Numbered from the stretch's first letter, positions 27,679 to 38,760 are shown. The stretch is 64,000 nucleotides of DNA from Acestrorhynchus altus (GCA_034509495.1 CM067503.1:8857540-8921539); one strand, 5' to 3'. Notes: generated from the letters alone by a model not told the origin. A program made the numbers and translations.

Positions 27679-30600
27679 CAATATCATCTCCAAGCAGCTG
27701 AACTCTGACCCTCGTCTTATCCTCTGGCCCCTCAGGACTTAGGACAAACAGTTAAATCATCTGCACCCTGTTCATCTGTCCATGCTTCTCTCTTTGCTCC
27801 CTTTTCTCTCCTCTTATGTCTATATATGAGCTGTTACCTCCAGTTTTTCACAGCCACTCTGCTCCTTCACTTCATGTTTCTTTCCACACAGGGCTCAGTC
27901 ATATGTGTGCCATACCTCGGCTGCTGTTTGGTCAACGCTTTTGTTGTGTGTTCTTTTTTCTCTGCACTATTCTGCATGCTGTATTTTACTTTTTATTACA
28001 CAGTGATAAATCCTGGCCATACCATTGTTGAGAATGTGTCTGGAATGCAGCATTCTATTAGGAGTGACACTCATTGACTTGCTCCTATCTCACCTCTCAC
28101 TCTCTCTCCAGAGGTCAGAGGCTCCTTCAAATGTGTAAAGGGTAGCCCACATAACTTAAGACAACTAATCATGTGCAACTAGTATTCATTAGGTCATAGT
28201 GGTAAAACATTTTTCTACACTGTGTAAGGCTCTTCAAAGATTCAAAAGACTTATTTAATGACACTGGTCATTAAAGTGAAAATTATATACATACTCTGCA
28301 ACACTTTTTTAGGAATTCCCCACTCATTCGAGCAATTATCTAATCTGCCAATTATGTCGTAGCAGTGCAAATCTTGCAGATATGGGCCAGTAGTTTCAGG
28401 TAATGTTAACATCAACCAGCATCACCCACCATGTATGACCTTTCCTCAGGAATGTATAAAGTGATCTATCGAAACAGGGAAAAAGGTCATTTTAAGCATG
28501 GCATGATTGTTAGTGCCAGATGAGCCAGAGTATTTCTATTACAGCTAAGCTCCAGGGAATTTCAGCATAACCATGTAGATTTTCCAATAAATAGACTTTT
28601 TTAATAATAAAAAAAAAAATCATCCAGACAGGAGTGATTCAGCAGATGGAAACGGTTTGTTGATGAGAGAGGTCAACTAAGAGTTGTCAGGTTAGTTGGA
28701 GCTGAGAGAAAGGCTACAGTTACTAGATAACCACTCTATACAACAGTGGTGATCAGAAAAACATCTCAGAATGCACAACATGTCGAAGTTCAAGGTGAAC
28801 TCACCATAACATAACATAAATCGGTTCCAGTCTGCCAGCCAAGGCTGCAGTGAAGGCTTACTAAAACTGAACAGTTGATGACTAGAAGAATGTAGCCTGG
28901 TCTAATGAATCTCAGTTTTGGCTGAGGCACACAGATGACAGGTTCAGAAATTGAAGCCATGGACGCAACATGCCTTGTGTCAACAGCATAAGCTGGTGGA
29001 GTTGGTGTAATGGAATAAGGAATGTCTTCTGGGCACACTTTGGGCCCATTAACACCAATCAATCATCACTTGAATGTCAAAATGCATTTGAGAATTGTTG
29101 TTCACCATGTTGTTCATGACCACAATTTACCCATTTTCTAATGCCTATGTCTAACATTATAATGCACCACATCCACCAAACACAAATGTGGATAATTAAG
29201 TCTAAATGCATAATTTGAGCTGCAGTGGAAATAAACATTTATTGAGCAACAGATAAAAGCTGTGAGAGTACATCTATACACTGGTTAGCTGTTTATATTA
29301 GTACCATTAGAAGTACTGGGGTTGCTTAGAAGGTGCTGCATATACCCACATTGCTCTGTTTTGGAATCCCTTTGGTCTAAATCCCAACCTTTTTCAAGCA
29401 ATTTCAAACAGCTACCCTTAGAGACCTGCAAATTCCCCAATGATCATCTGTGGCATCAGCACTGGTGCAATCTTAGACAACTATCGCGTGAGAGGGAGAG
29501 ATATCATCAAGCATTCTTGGGTACAAGAGGGAAAAAGCAGGACAGTCTCCTAAAACATCTTATCTCTGACCTTCTGATCACCAGCCATGTGTTTGAGCAT
29601 GCGCGTGCTAGGCCCAGAGATTAAAAGTCACATTCCTGGTTGGATAATCAGAGTCTGAAAATGTTTACTTCATCTGAAGATCTCTGAGAGTTATCTCCAG
29701 GGTGGGAGCAAGCAACTCAAGACAGTGATGGATGTTACATCTGTTGGTTCTCTGCATTAAATATAACAAACTGGTTTTACTTACTAGGTTTTACTTCATA
29801 TTTAATAAACATTAAACAGGTGATGCATACAGTATGTAAAAGCATCACAGCCTTCACACAAAAAAATCCTTGTTCAACCATTTTTGCTCACTTTTTGGCA
29901 TTGTATGGCAGTTTTTGTTATAATTGCAATATTTAGACATGCAGAAAAAACACAAAAGGGTGTGTGTGTGTGTTATGTATATGTAAATATATATATATGT
30001 TTTTAACATATATAAAATGTGCAGTCAGTATTTAAGCACTGATTATATTAATTATATGCTCAGGAAAGTATATTGTCTATCACAATGTCAAACTTTATTG
30101 CAAATTATTGTCATATTGCCCACCCCTACATTTTAGGAGAATTTCATGAAAGTGGACCAATAGAAATGCTCCAAAATGACTTGAAAGATTACCTTTTTAC
30201 ATTGACTTTCAATTCAATTCCTTCTCCTGTACAGATCAAATGTTTTCATCATTCATTTAATTAATTCTCATCTTTGTAAATAGAGTTACAAGTGTGGATG
30301 CCGTGCATTAAGGGGTACAAAGTGTTTTTCTTCGTATAAAGTAAGTATATTGTGTGACTGAAAATCATTAACCCAAATTTACTACAAATGGACTACATTT
30401 AGTCTGTGTCCAGAAAGTAGTGCCTAAGTATATCATACACACGTGAGGCCACTGCTAAAACAAGATACAATGTTTTATGTCCCTCTCTGTTTCTTGTCTC
30501 TGCTGAGTCATTCCCAAGAAAATCCCCTTTCTTCTATTGTGAGCCGGAGCATAACTCAAATTCCTCTCTTAATTTCCATGTTAACACCCTGCTTGCCAAA

Positions 30601-30973
30601 CAGTGCAGATACGGCACTCCTCTGTATGTGATCCCCAGGCAGCCTTTCAGAAAGGATAACCGGTATTACTCAAAGCCTCAACAACAATTAACTCTTTGAT
30701 CATGCCTAACTAATTAGACTTGATCGGACTTGGCTGCAGGTACATGTTCAGAATGAATTGCTTACCACATATTTGGAGATCAACAAAGTTGCAGAGTGCT
30801 GAGGGACCTTTTTCTAAAAAAGAGTTTAGAAACGTAATCACAGGTAATTAGCCAGGATTGTCTAGACTGTGTTAGGCTCTTGTGAATCTCCCTGTCCTCA
30901 GAATGTAAAGGCTTTTCAGTTACATAGGTAAAAACATCTTACATCTTGAGGGACCATGCTACGTAGTGAAGAG

Positions 30974-31050
<77 letters not shown>

Positions 31051-34000
31051 CAAGTGTATTTCATTCTTTATTTAAATCCAATCCAGAGGCCACAATATAG
31101 TCTGAAATAAAAAAGACCCCAGGTACACAGTGATAACAGCTGCATAAAAACAAGAGTACAGAGTGGCTTTATTCCTTCAGGGTTTTCCTAGGATTACTGG
31201 AAGATCCCTTCAGCCACAAATAAAGAATGAACCAAACATCATGAGCACACATAAGACATGGATTCTTGTTCAGAGCCAAGAACAGCCTGTGAGCCATCTG
31301 CAAGAGCAGATAAGTCCATCATAGATCAGCTGGACTGATGTTAGAAGAACGGGGACATTTCTGCAAGAATAATGATTCATGTAAGATTCTGTTCTCCACT
31401 CCGAATATCACAGCCCCATATCACCAGCAATGTATGGACACCTATCGAGCTCGTTTTTTGTTCTCTTTGTAATATTTTTTCAGTATCTGGACACATGGCA
31501 ATCTTTATTTGAAAAAGCAAAAATTCTAGAATATTGTTTTCATATTCTGAGGTTAAGGTTAGAGGTATTTACATATTAATAATATATGATAATAGAGATA
31601 AACAGAAGGCAGTGGACACACTCACATAAGATAGCAATAGAACATTTGTGTGCTTGTGTCTTTGTATGTTTGAGAGAGTGAGGGAGGGTATGATAGATGG
31701 AAAAGGAAGCCAGAAATGTATTTTTAATGAGGAAACTGGAATACCCTTAGACGCTCAAAGATTAAGAAATAGCAGTAAGCAGGTATGAAACACCAAGAAA
31801 ACATATTGAGAGAACTACTAATAGGATTGTTAGAAAGGCAAATTAAAACCATTGTTTGACTCTTCTCTTGTGAAGCAATGCCTGTGCAATTATGACCTTC
31901 ATGGAAGAATCTAAAGAAAACTTCTCCTGCATCTTCACCATTCTCAACATTAAGTGTGAGAGGTTTTCATAAGAATATCTAAACAAGCCAAATAATTAAA
32001 ATGGAATGTTTGGCCACAATGGGCAAATGTATATTTGGAGAAAAGGGGGCAGCATTTCTGTAAAAAACATATCCTCTGCTGTTAAGCATGGGGGTGGATG
32101 CATCATGTTTTGGTCTTTTGTTGCAGCCAGTGGCACAAGGAACAGTACAATGGAATAAAGTTTCAGAAAATTTTGGAAACAAACATCACACCACTTGTAA
32201 ATAATAAAAACATGCTGAAGATGAAAAGAGGATGGCTTCTATGGCAGGATAATGGCCCTAAACACACTACAAAAGTTACTGCAAAAAGCTTTCAAATTTG
32301 CCGAAGTGACTTACTAAGTACTGCCCAAGGCGCCACATCTTTTGTTATTTTTAAACTGTAAAAGAAAAAACTAACACGTCATCTTTAACCTTTCAAATTT
32401 AGGCCATCTTTAACTTTTTTAGCTGTTCAGAGTAATGGATATTCAGAAGGTAAAATGATTGTTGAAAATAGTTAAAAGTTGCTAAGATGACACTAGAGAC
32501 AGCCCATCAGAACCCTTATTGCACTTAGTGATGCTATTTCTGGATTAAAAAACAGCTCCATGAACATGTTCCTTTGTCTTTGGGGGGCTGACTCTCGCTG
32601 CTGGGAGATGATCAGAAGCTAGTCATTTCTAGATGAGCAGTGATCCTCTCCTCCTCTTCACACACCAAACACAACTTTAAATAAACACATTAATGAAGAC
32701 CATCATCCTCATCCACTACAGGCTCAGTTCAAAGTGTGACAGCACAACACAATCTGTGGTGAACAGTAGTTAATATACACCCCCTCAAACCCCCCTTTAT
32801 CTCCAAAGCAGATGGCCAGTCTTGGCAGAGCTAACATTAATTGCAATTGCATCCAAAGAATTGTGAGCTGCGGGCGTGAGAAAGCAGGACAGTCTGCTGG
32901 ACAGAGCAAAACAGACAGAAAACAGAGGAACATAGACAGGGAAAGAGAGTGAGAAAGAAAAGGCCTCTCATTAAGGAAGAAAGGCAGAATATGATCCTCC
33001 AAATCCTTCCCAAGTTCTTTATGAACGCCTGAAGACTTGTATCCGTCAGCCCATACATAGAAGCAGTGACCCACAGAGAGGTCAGCAGTGTTCCTGTTAT
33101 GTTCTCTAATGTTTATGCTGCCAAGCACTGGTCTTTTAATCAGTAATTGGGTTTTGGACCCAATGTCATAATTTTTCCAGAAATGTCCATGGAATTTCAT
33201 AATTCTTCCATTTCCACCAAAATGCCATTTACTGAATCCCATTTCACTGGATTCCATCTATTGAATTCAACTTAAACTCCCAGTAAATTATAGAATTCCC
33301 TTATCCTTGAATTCTATAAGCAATTCTACAAACTTGGATTAAAACACATCTTTTAGGGACACCTTTTATGCAATGCCTGTCCATACACTTTTCTTAAAAA
33401 TGTTCTTGGAGGCCAATAAAACATGCTGGGTGTTTAATAGCCTTCCACCTGCCAATGAACTCCCATCTAAATCATAAACGTCTGAACTAAGACTGTAAAT
33501 CAAGACCCACATTGGATGCTCACAGGGCCACTCTGGAATGGGCTTTAACATCTTCTGGACGTGTTCAAACGCTGGGTTACATATAAAGATGATGGGGAGA
33601 TCTTTGAGCGGTGCCATAGAAGAGCTCCATTTGGTTCCATGAAGAGCTTTCTTCGCACTGCCACTGGTCCTGAAGATGGGAATTGTAGAAATGAGTGAGT
33701 GTGACGAACCTTTTAATAGCTGGTTCTTTGCCACCGCTGATTCACTATTACTGTGAACCCTCATTAACCCCTGCACTCTTTCCCGATTACACGAGAGAGA
33801 GAGAGACCACTGAAGGGTCTGGTGTGGAAGGTCCCAGCAGCTAAAGGCTGGAGATAATAATGCACGTCTATAGATCATCACAGCTTCTCAACTTTAACCC
33901 TCAACACTGTCATTTCCTCGAGTGCTTCTTGATCCAACACGGATCGTGTGGTTTGGAAGCACGAGTTTAACTCTAACCCTGCAAATGCAACCTTTACTGG

Positions 34001-34748
34001 ACGTTTCCAGAGGTCCGGCTGGAGTTCTCGTGCAACTGAAGAAGCCAGGGCGCACGTGCACATTTTACAGCAAAGCACGGGGTCGAATAAATAAGCAGAG
34101 CCACCGACACGGGTATCAGACGGGGTCTGTTTGTTTGTCCAGTCCCGTGTTTCAGATTGAACCGCGTTGCGCAATTCCGTGCGCAAAACTGCGCCCTTTC
34201 TTTGCGCGTCCAGCGCTCAGCGTGCGCTCACTTAAACCAACCCTGGAGCCCGGGGTGCCCGTGCACCCTCCTGACACATCATACCAAGAGCAACCAGCAC
34301 TCTGCAGCACTCATCTCACCAAAAGCTGAACAGAAAAAGTGCGCTCACCCAGATTGACGAAGCTCATCACCATGTCGGCATCGTTCAAATAGGCACTGTC
34401 TTGAAATGTGGCTAAAGGGGGTCCTTGCGTGGTGAACATGGACTTATACTGGTCCAAGATCCCATCCACCTGGTTCTTCTCCTCGCTGTTCATGGTGTTG
34501 TACAGGTCCAGCATGAACAGGGGCGCGGAGTTGTACTTGCCGTTGAGCAGATGCGGTCTGGGTCTGTGCGGCAGTCCCAGAATGGACAGGATCTCCTTCT
34601 GCATCTCTCGCTTCTCGTGCGTCCGCAGCCGCCGGTGAGGGTGAAGCTCGTTATTGCTGTCGAATAAAAGAGCGCCACTGGCATGCACGAGGAACATGCA
34701 ATAAGAGCTCCACCACAAGCCCGCCAGAGCAAAGCAGTGGCTTCTCAT
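6234..34748 (-). CDS. bmp7: Bone morphogenetic protein 7 precursor, exons 1-2 (3' part outside window)
   Basis: BMP7 is a secreted TGF-beta family ligand made as a prodomain plus C-terminal cystine-knot ligand; the dimer signals through type I/II serine kinase receptors to SMAD1/5/8. Two exons are visible. Exon 1 gives a hydrophobic signal peptide, then the prodomain motifs REMQ-like, ILGLPHRPRPH, SAPLFMLDLYN, TQGPPLA and DADMVMSFVNL. Exon 2 gives KEFKFNLSQIPEGEAVTAAEFRIYK and an N-glycosylation site NET. The junction restores the Val of NLVE from G|TG. The GPPLA and IPEGEAVTAAEF stretches fit BMP7 better than BMP5, BMP6 or BMP8. Furin site and mature ligand are not in the window, because intron 2 continues past base 1. 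Which teleost duplicate (bmp7a or bmp7b) this is cannot be decided here. The sequence shows the exons; the family role is established knowledge. Confidence 0.93.
6501..6655. mobile_element. Partial copy of the 40.2-kb MITE family
   Basis: CTATATGGACAAAAGTATTT at 6501-6520 matches the MITE end, and the following GTTGGATAATTACCACCCCA and TTGAGCACTATCATTCCATA match its interior in reverse order. It lies just upstream of bmp7 exon 2 within intron 1. The other end is missing. Confidence 0.6.
8640..9260 (+). mobile_element. Decayed Tc1-family transposase fragment
   Basis: On the plus strand THLEFAKRHLND, then PTVKYDSGNIKLWG, then in shifted frames QQDNDPNHTAK and a WPRS/LxPIEHLW-like stretch follow the order of Tc1 transposase motifs. 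Frameshifts, stops and a local triplication (TTTCTGAAGG, 8957-8988) show it is dead. Confidence 0.75.
10309..10350. repeat. Perfect 18-base inverted repeat
   Basis: AACATGTTCATATACATG (10309-10326), loop TTAATA, then its exact complement (10333-10350). Confidence 0.9.
12108..12195. repeat. GGTACCGA-type dispersed repeat fragment
   Basis: GGGTTGGTACCGAAGTC and GTACCAACACATGTCAAATC resemble the end of a fish DNA-transposon-derived repeat that carries GGTACCG words. It is a fragment, and the class is uncertain. Confidence 0.35.
12295..12460 (-). mobile_element. tRNA-like SINE, same body family as 38.43 kb
   Basis: In reverse it reads B box GGGTTCAAACCC, then GAGGAGTTCGATGTGTTCTG and GTTTCCTCC, ending GTGACCCTATTCAGGA. 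The last words also occur in the SINE at 38.43 kb. The A box end abuts a CA microsatellite. Confidence 0.6.
12460..12540. repeat. CA then AAAC microsatellite
   Basis: CA repeats to about 12506, then AAAC units and a short A run. Confidence 0.95.
13385..13570 (-). mobile_element. tRNA-like SINE
   Basis: In reverse it opens GTGCCTCAGTGG (A box) and GGTTGTGGGTCCAAT (B box), then CTTGAGCAAGGCCTCTC and CAGCTGCTACTGTTGGACCC. The body is a familiar otophysan SINE. It is diverged and truncated at the tail. Confidence 0.6.
14335..14405 (-). mobile_element. Possible truncated SINE head
   Basis: In reverse CCATGGCCTAAGGGGTGATG then GGTTCAGTCCCCTGG look like A and B boxes placed too close, as in an internally deleted SINE. 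Confidence 0.3.
15635..15715. repeat. Short dispersed repeat ending in GATTT repeats
   Basis: TGTAAAGCTGCTCTGTGACA, GCTCTATACAAATACATTTT and TTTGATTTGATT resemble a common fish repeat tail with GATTT repeats. Class not resolved. Confidence 0.35.
16229..16263. repeat. GA microsatellite
   Basis: About 17 GA units. Confidence 0.95.
16413..16500 (-). mobile_element. tRNA-like SINE head fragment
   Basis: In reverse TATGGCCTGGTGGTTAGAGA is an A-box-like start, followed by AAGTTCAAATCAC as a B box. Only about 90 bases remain. Confidence 0.5.
17387..17670. mobile_element. MITE-like repeat with 12-base inverted ends
   Basis: AGTAGGGCTACA at 17387-17398 and TGCAGCCCTACT at 17659-17670 are inverted with 11 of 12 bases matching. 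The interior (ACATTGTGATTTTTTCC) resembles the AGGGCTGCACGATATTG repeat common in fish genomes. No coding frame. Confidence 0.55.
18900..19240 (+). mobile_element. Decayed Tc1-family fragment
   Basis: VKHWGCVAACGMGNISG-like and GWLLWQDNDPKHTSKS-like translations appear in shifted frames near 19020-19215. The second is the Tc1 second-Asp motif. The fragment shares GWLLWQDN with the copy at 32.2 kb. Confidence 0.65.
19305..19625. repeat. Dispersed fish repeat (non-autonomous transposon-like)
   Basis: The text with GATGAGCTTCTGTCTCTGAC, TGATCCACTCATACCAGCGC and CTGCTCTGTGGTGGTCCTGT is recognised from memory as a dispersed repeat of otophysan fishes. Class and ends are not resolved from this single copy. 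A weaker relative may lie near 41.05-41.42 kb. Confidence 0.5.
20195..20285 (-). mobile_element. tRNA-like SINE head fragment
   Basis: In reverse TTGGCTCAGTGGTCTAATGC is an A box and ACAGGTTCATGTCTG a B box, at tRNA spacing. It is short and diverged. Confidence 0.5.
20449..20488. repeat. Perfect 13-base inverted repeat
   Basis: ATCATACAATGTA (20449-20461), a 14-base loop, then its exact complement (20476-20488). Confidence 0.85.
21480..21870 (+). mobile_element. Decayed Tc1-family fragment
   Basis: The stretch reads LPWLLQSPESNIIENI, then a stop and TDLKEQCMQE, which fits the C-terminal SPDLNPIENIW region of Tc1 transposases. Stops interrupt it. An upstream MLWACVEASGT-like piece near 21510 fits the same protein. 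Confidence 0.55.
23210..23640 (-). mobile_element. Decayed Tc1/mariner-family fragment
   Basis: Reverse-strand translations give SDESHFCLYVN-like residues near 23560 (first Asp region) and FVEFMPNPITAVILACGVITCY near 23230-23300, resembling the C-terminal SMPNRIKAVIKAKGG end of Tc1 transposases. The middle is deleted and frames are broken. Confidence 0.5.
24713..24739. repeat. GT microsatellite
   Basis: About 13 GT units, with shorter GT runs just downstream. Confidence 0.9.
25164..25192 (+). other. Putative G-quadruplex motif
   Basis: Five G runs (25164-25166, 25170-25172, 25176-25179, 25182-25185, 25188-25192) separated by 2-3 bases meet the usual G3+N1-7 rule. Confidence 0.75.
26675..26893. 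repeat. 72-base tandem repeat, three copies
   Basis: Units start at 26675, 26748 and 26820 (73, 72 and 73-74 bases) and differ by only a few bases. Each holds ATGCTAACAATAGCTAAGC and CACATATCACCGATTCC. Because 72 is divisible by 3, a minus-strand frame stays open through all copies; it has no recognised motif. Confidence 0.92.
27629..27677. repeat. GT microsatellite
   Basis: About 24 GT units. Confidence 0.95.
28600..29200 (+). mobile_element. Decayed Tc1-family transposon
   Basis: Phrases around AGAATGCACAACATGTCGAA, TAGCCTGGTCTAATGAATCT and GAGGCACACAGATGACAGGT match a Tc1 family widespread in fish (AWSDESRFLLRHTDGR). The coding sequence is interrupted and partly deleted. Confidence 0.7.
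30980..31046. repeat. GA microsatellite
   Basis: About 33 GA units. Confidence 0.95.
31970..32310 (+). mobile_element. Decayed Tc1-family fragment
   Basis: AVKHGGGCIMFWSFVAASGT and GWLLWQDNGPKHTTKVTAKS read on the plus strand in neighbouring frames, the Tc1 strand between the two catalytic Asp and the second Asp motif. The N-terminal half and the Glu region are missing. Confidence 0.7.
33605..33745. mobile_element. GGTTC-type MITE remnant
   Basis: TTTGGTTCCATGAAGAGCTT and GACGAACCTTTTAATAGCTG with GGTTCTTTG are typical of the same GGTTC/GAACC family as the 6.06-kb copy. Ends are not sharp. Confidence 0.4.
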
Positions 34749-35290
34749 CTTAGATCCAGTTTGTTGGGAGGAGGATGCAGCTGTGTGGACTTTGCACAAA
34801 GAAAAGAAAGAAACAAACAAACAAATATGCAAACAGACAACAGTACAGACCCTGGAGGCACGGAGCGCGCGCGCTTCTGCACCGCTGAGGCGCACGGTTC
34901 TACGGTCCTTTGCGATAAAACGAGCTCAGGACAGCACCAGAAGGCTCCCCATCACAGACAGTGTCCCGTACGAGACCAGCGAGGTCGCGCTTGAAGGCAT
35001 CAGACTGTTTCTTTGGGAAAATCTCCATGAATTCCGCCTGAAGATGGGTTTTGGTGGAGAAAAACAGCAGAAAACACCAGCAGGACAAGTTTTAGTCCTC
35101 AAACACGAAAGACACCGCCATTCCCAAACGTTCGTGCCACATAAGTGGACTTTACTTCAGTCTGAGTCTTCATAGAAGAGCTCCCACATGGGCCGTCCAC
35201 GGCGAAGCCTGTCACACTGGGAGAACTGGGCATGGGAGCGGAGCGCGCACACTCCGGACCCGCCCCGAGGAGGAGCGAGGGAGGGAGCAC
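33920..35290 (-). promoter_or_regulatory. bmp7: CpG-rich promoter region of bmp7
   Basis: By eye this is the most CpG-dense stretch of an otherwise AT-rich window, spanning exon 1 and about 540 bases upstream. A GC box (CCGCCC, 35260-35265) and GC-rich runs such as GGAGCGCGCGCGC near 34860 lie upstream of the bmp7 ATG. No TATA box was seen. This fits an unmethylated CpG-island promoter of a developmental gene. The transcription start is not determined. Confidence 0.6.
34349..34748 (-). CDS. bmp7: bmp7 exon 1 (signal peptide and N-terminal prodomain)
   Basis: The ATG at 34746-34748 has A at -3 and opens MRSHCFALAG, followed by a hydrophobic stretch typical of a secretory signal peptide. The frame stays open further upstream, but no better Met is seen and the residues there do not resemble BMPs. 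The exon encodes 133 codons plus one base and ends at a GTGAGC donor (GT at 34348-34347). LNDADMVMSFVNL at its end is the usual end of BMP5/6/7 exon 1. Confidence 0.93.
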
Positions 35291-36283
35291 AGATGGGTGA
35301 AAGATCCTAAATCCATTCTCAATTACAAGTACTCATACATCCACCAACTACTGACTAGTAAAAGTAAATATAAAAGAAAATAATAAACAATGAAGGCACA
35401 TCCATACAAATAACGTCGAGAAGAGGATCAAGTCAAGATTTATGATGAATCTCTAAGCAGATTCAGGATCATTCACGTAATGTGTGGTGCATTTGATGGA
35501 TTTTCTGATCTGGAATTAAAGGCCAAAGCTCTGAAGTTAGTAAAAAGTTTGAGAAAATTGTATTAACAGTTCCCAACTGTTCATCTAACCCATTAATGTG
35601 GATCTAAATGTTAATACATATGATGGAAGTCAGGTATGGACTGGAAATTTTATTCAGTCCTGGATTTTTATGTAGAGAAGAGACCAGTTTTGTTGTGTCT
35701 GAAAGTTTGATGGATTTCACCCTCTCAGTGCCCCCCTTTCTCAGTGCTCACCAGGCTTTTTCCCCACTTCACTGATGGAATAAGCAAAGCCCATCATAAA
35801 ACAGCTTTATTCCAGTAACTTTTAATGAAAAAATATCCACCATCCAATCATTGGAAACACTTTCCCACATACATGCTCTGACATGTTGAATTCCTTGTTA
35901 ATATCCAGTACATAAGCGTTATTTAAAGAATCTGGACAGTGTTTATCTGGCCAAAGCACGACCCCTAATGATAGAGAGGAAACCACCAATATCAGGGCCG
36001 CAAAGTCATGCAGAGCATTTTTTTCTTGAATTGTAAATCAACATGTTATCCTATAATTTGATCTTCCACTGAATCAGACAGAAGAACAAAATAAACACAG
36101 TTAAACTCAAGAAATCACAGGATCTGATGGGTTGGAGGGGGTTGCAGAGACCCGCCTAGTTTCTGGAATTGAATCAGGTGCTTGGGTTTGAGATGATCTT
36201 CTAGGGAAGACACAAACATGTGAGAAAACGGATAAGAACCTCCATGTTTATTTTACAGAGAGAGGGAATAGAGGATGTGTATA

Positions 36284-36330
<47 letters not shown>
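36284..36330. repeat. AC microsatellite
   Basis: About 23 AC units. Confidence 0.95.
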
Positions 36331-36332
<2 letters not shown>

Positions 36333-37804
36333 GTTGTGTCTGCTGTGGTTTAAGATGGATGTGATAGATGAGGTGTTATCTCTAAGTGACTAATCTTATC
36401 TAGCAGTATAGCAGAGCATGTGCATCAAAGCCAGCAGATGCTGACTGAGCTGGGCCCCCACCCACAGCAGCCCCCAAAGTGTAAACCATAAACACATCCT
36501 CAGAAGACAGTAAGAACCCCCATCACCCCACCCTGCACAGACACAAAGCACAAGAGAGAAATCATGTTTTTATATGCATTTAACAACTGACATAATTACT
36601 CTGGTGTTCCTTATCATGTGTTAAGACCACCCCACTCTTTATGGTCCTAAAAGTGTTTGAGTGAGTGGGTGTTGATAAAAAGAAAACAAAGAAAGATGTT
36701 TAGGCATGCATTTTAAATCACACTGAAGCAGAAGAGAATACCTACAAAGCTGGTCTGTTCAGTGTTTACTTAAGTAGAATAAACCACTTAAATTGCCTGA
36801 TATTAAAGGAAGTCATTATTCTTATAACCAGAACTATTGAATTATTTTAGCACCAACACTTTTTTAAAATTTGCCAAAAAGATACAGAAATCAAACACTG
36901 TAATCAACTACCATGCAACACTGTTATAATTATATGATACTACCTTAACAGTAGTAAGTATATGCCAGTGTAATGAATATGATTTTAGCACAAACTATAT
37001 AAAAAAATTACCATTTCAACGCTGTTAAAAAATAACAATGTAAGTACTACATAATAATTGTGAATATTTTAGAAAACAATTTGCAATTTTTTTCAAACAA
37101 TATCAAAATGAGTATAAAGAGTATTGTACATTAAAAAAACAATTCCATGTGTTACATATATGATACTTTAATAACATTGGAATAGCTACACAACACTAAT
37201 GTCAACTAAGATTGTTCAGCACATGTTACTTAAAATATTACTTATTAAAAATAAAAGAGAATAACAGAATTATATACTGTAATTAGCAGCTACATAATAG
37301 CTAGATACTAACACTAAATTTTAAAATTCAAGTTCAAATTAAAAAATAAAATGGTTAAATAATGGTTAATTAACGTTCCTTTGCTTGATATTACCACATT
37401 AATAAATATATTCGATTTGTATTTTGTGATATGGCTGTTTTTATTACTAGGTTATTTAAATCTGTCTTAATCCTCATCTGCTTATTGTCTTATAGATGAT
37501 TATCTGGCAAATTGCGGTATGCTAATGCATATTTTAAAAGAATTAGGTATGAACTGATTATATTTTCAAAAAGTTCATGTTTCAGGTTTTTGAAGATTGC
37601 ACATGCTTTTATTCATCCAATCTGTTTATTGTGCTTTGCTTTATTTAATGTATTGAGTTATTCAAAGAAAACCTGTTTCCATGTATGATTTTTTTAAACT
37701 GCTTTATTACTAATATAAACAACAGGGACAGTCTTAATGACTGTAGAATCAAACACCAAAATTAAGAGGTTTAAATGTTTGACTGGTTGTGTGGAGTCAG
37801 AGAG

Positions 37805-37930
37805 TGTCTTAGTCAAGTCAAGTCAAGGCTTTTTATTGTCATTACATCTGAGTACAGGTACACAGTGCAACGAAATTATGTTCCTCCGGAACCAAGGTGC
37901 AACATTAAGTTATGTAAAAGGATTTCTATT
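37805..37930. repeat. Dispersed fish repeat (GTCAAGTCAAG)
   Basis: AGTCAAGTCAAGTCAAGGC, TTTTATTGTCATTACATCTG and GTGCAACGAAATTATGTTCC are recognised as a frequent fish repeat. Class not resolved. Confidence 0.45.
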
Positions 37931-38143
37931 GTGCTATTTGTACATGATCATATCGACTATATCATACTGATATAGTCAGACTTGTTTCTTTCACAGTCAG
38001 TTTTCTACATATGGTTCAAACAAGTGTCCATATGTGTGACTATAAGTGAGAGAGTGCATGTGTGTGTTTGGTAAGCAAAGGAGTTCAGGAAACAGAGTGA
38101 TTGTCCTGTCATCATATAGTCTAGACAGCGCTTCACCCTAATT

Positions 38144-38181
38144 AACACACACACACACCCACACACACACATACACACACA
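38144..38181. repeat. Interrupted AC microsatellite
   Basis: AC units broken by CCC and AT. Confidence 0.85.
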
Positions 38182-38348
38182 GTATGTTGGAACACGTCAG
38201 AGCTTAATTTCTTCTATTTATTCTATCTCTTCATTGAGAGGGGGTTCTTTTCTATAGTGTTCTTTTCATTTACTTTATTTTGTACCATTAACAATGTGTT
38301 CTTTGGTGGGATGGACTGAGATGATGTAGCTTATATAGCTTTGTAGCT

Positions 38349-38361
38349 TAATAATAATAAC

Positions 38362-38432
<71 letters not shown>
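38349..38432. repeat. AAT microsatellite
   Basis: About 27 AAT units with one break, directly before a SINE. Confidence 0.95.
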
Positions 38433-38433
<1 letters not shown>

Positions 38434-38760
38434 TGGCACAGTGGATAGCACTATTGCCTCACAGCAAGAAGACCTGGGTTCGATCTCCAGGTGGGGCGAC
38501 CTGGGAAATTTCTGTGTGGAGTTTGCATGTTCTCCCTGTGTCTGCGTGGGTTTCCTCTTGGTACTCCGGCTTCCCCCACAGTCCAAAGACATGCTTGGTA
38601 GGTGAATTGGTGACTCTAAAGTGGCCCTTAGTGTGTGAATGTGTGAGCCCTACGATGGACTAGCGCCCTGTCTAGGCCTCACGCTCATAGTTGCCGGCTG
38701 GGCACTGGCTCCCCCGTGACCCTATTCAGGAATAAGCGGTATAGAAAATGGATGGATAAA
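38433..38760 (+). mobile_element. tRNA-like SINE
   Basis: The head has a polymerase III A box (TGGCACAGTGG) and B box (GGTTCGATCTCC) at normal spacing. The body has GTTTGCATGTTCTCCCTGTG and TCCAAAGACATGC, then GGATAAAAATAATAATAATA at the end. It follows directly on a long AAT microsatellite and ends in the same repeat, so it probably inserted into it. The body text is widespread in fish. Confidence 0.65.

Larger units (their letters stand above)
6427..34348 (-). other. bmp7: bmp7 intron 1 (about 27.9 kb)
   Basis: This intron lies between a GTGAGC donor at 34348 and a CAG acceptor at 6427. It holds at least six decayed Tc1-family copies on both strands, several tRNA-like SINEs, MITE-like palindromes, microsatellites and a 72-base tandem repeat, each listed separately. 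No exon of another gene was recognised. Long bmp introns often carry enhancers, but none can be identified from one sequence. Confidence 0.85.

Noticed and set aside
33366..34329. Overlapping frames in 33.4-34.3 kb
   Set aside because: High GC near the bmp7 promoter lengthens chance frames. No motif was found and no splice model supports them.
34408..35175. Plus-strand frames opposite bmp7 exon 1
   Set aside because: They are antisense shadows of exon 1 and its CpG-rich upstream region.
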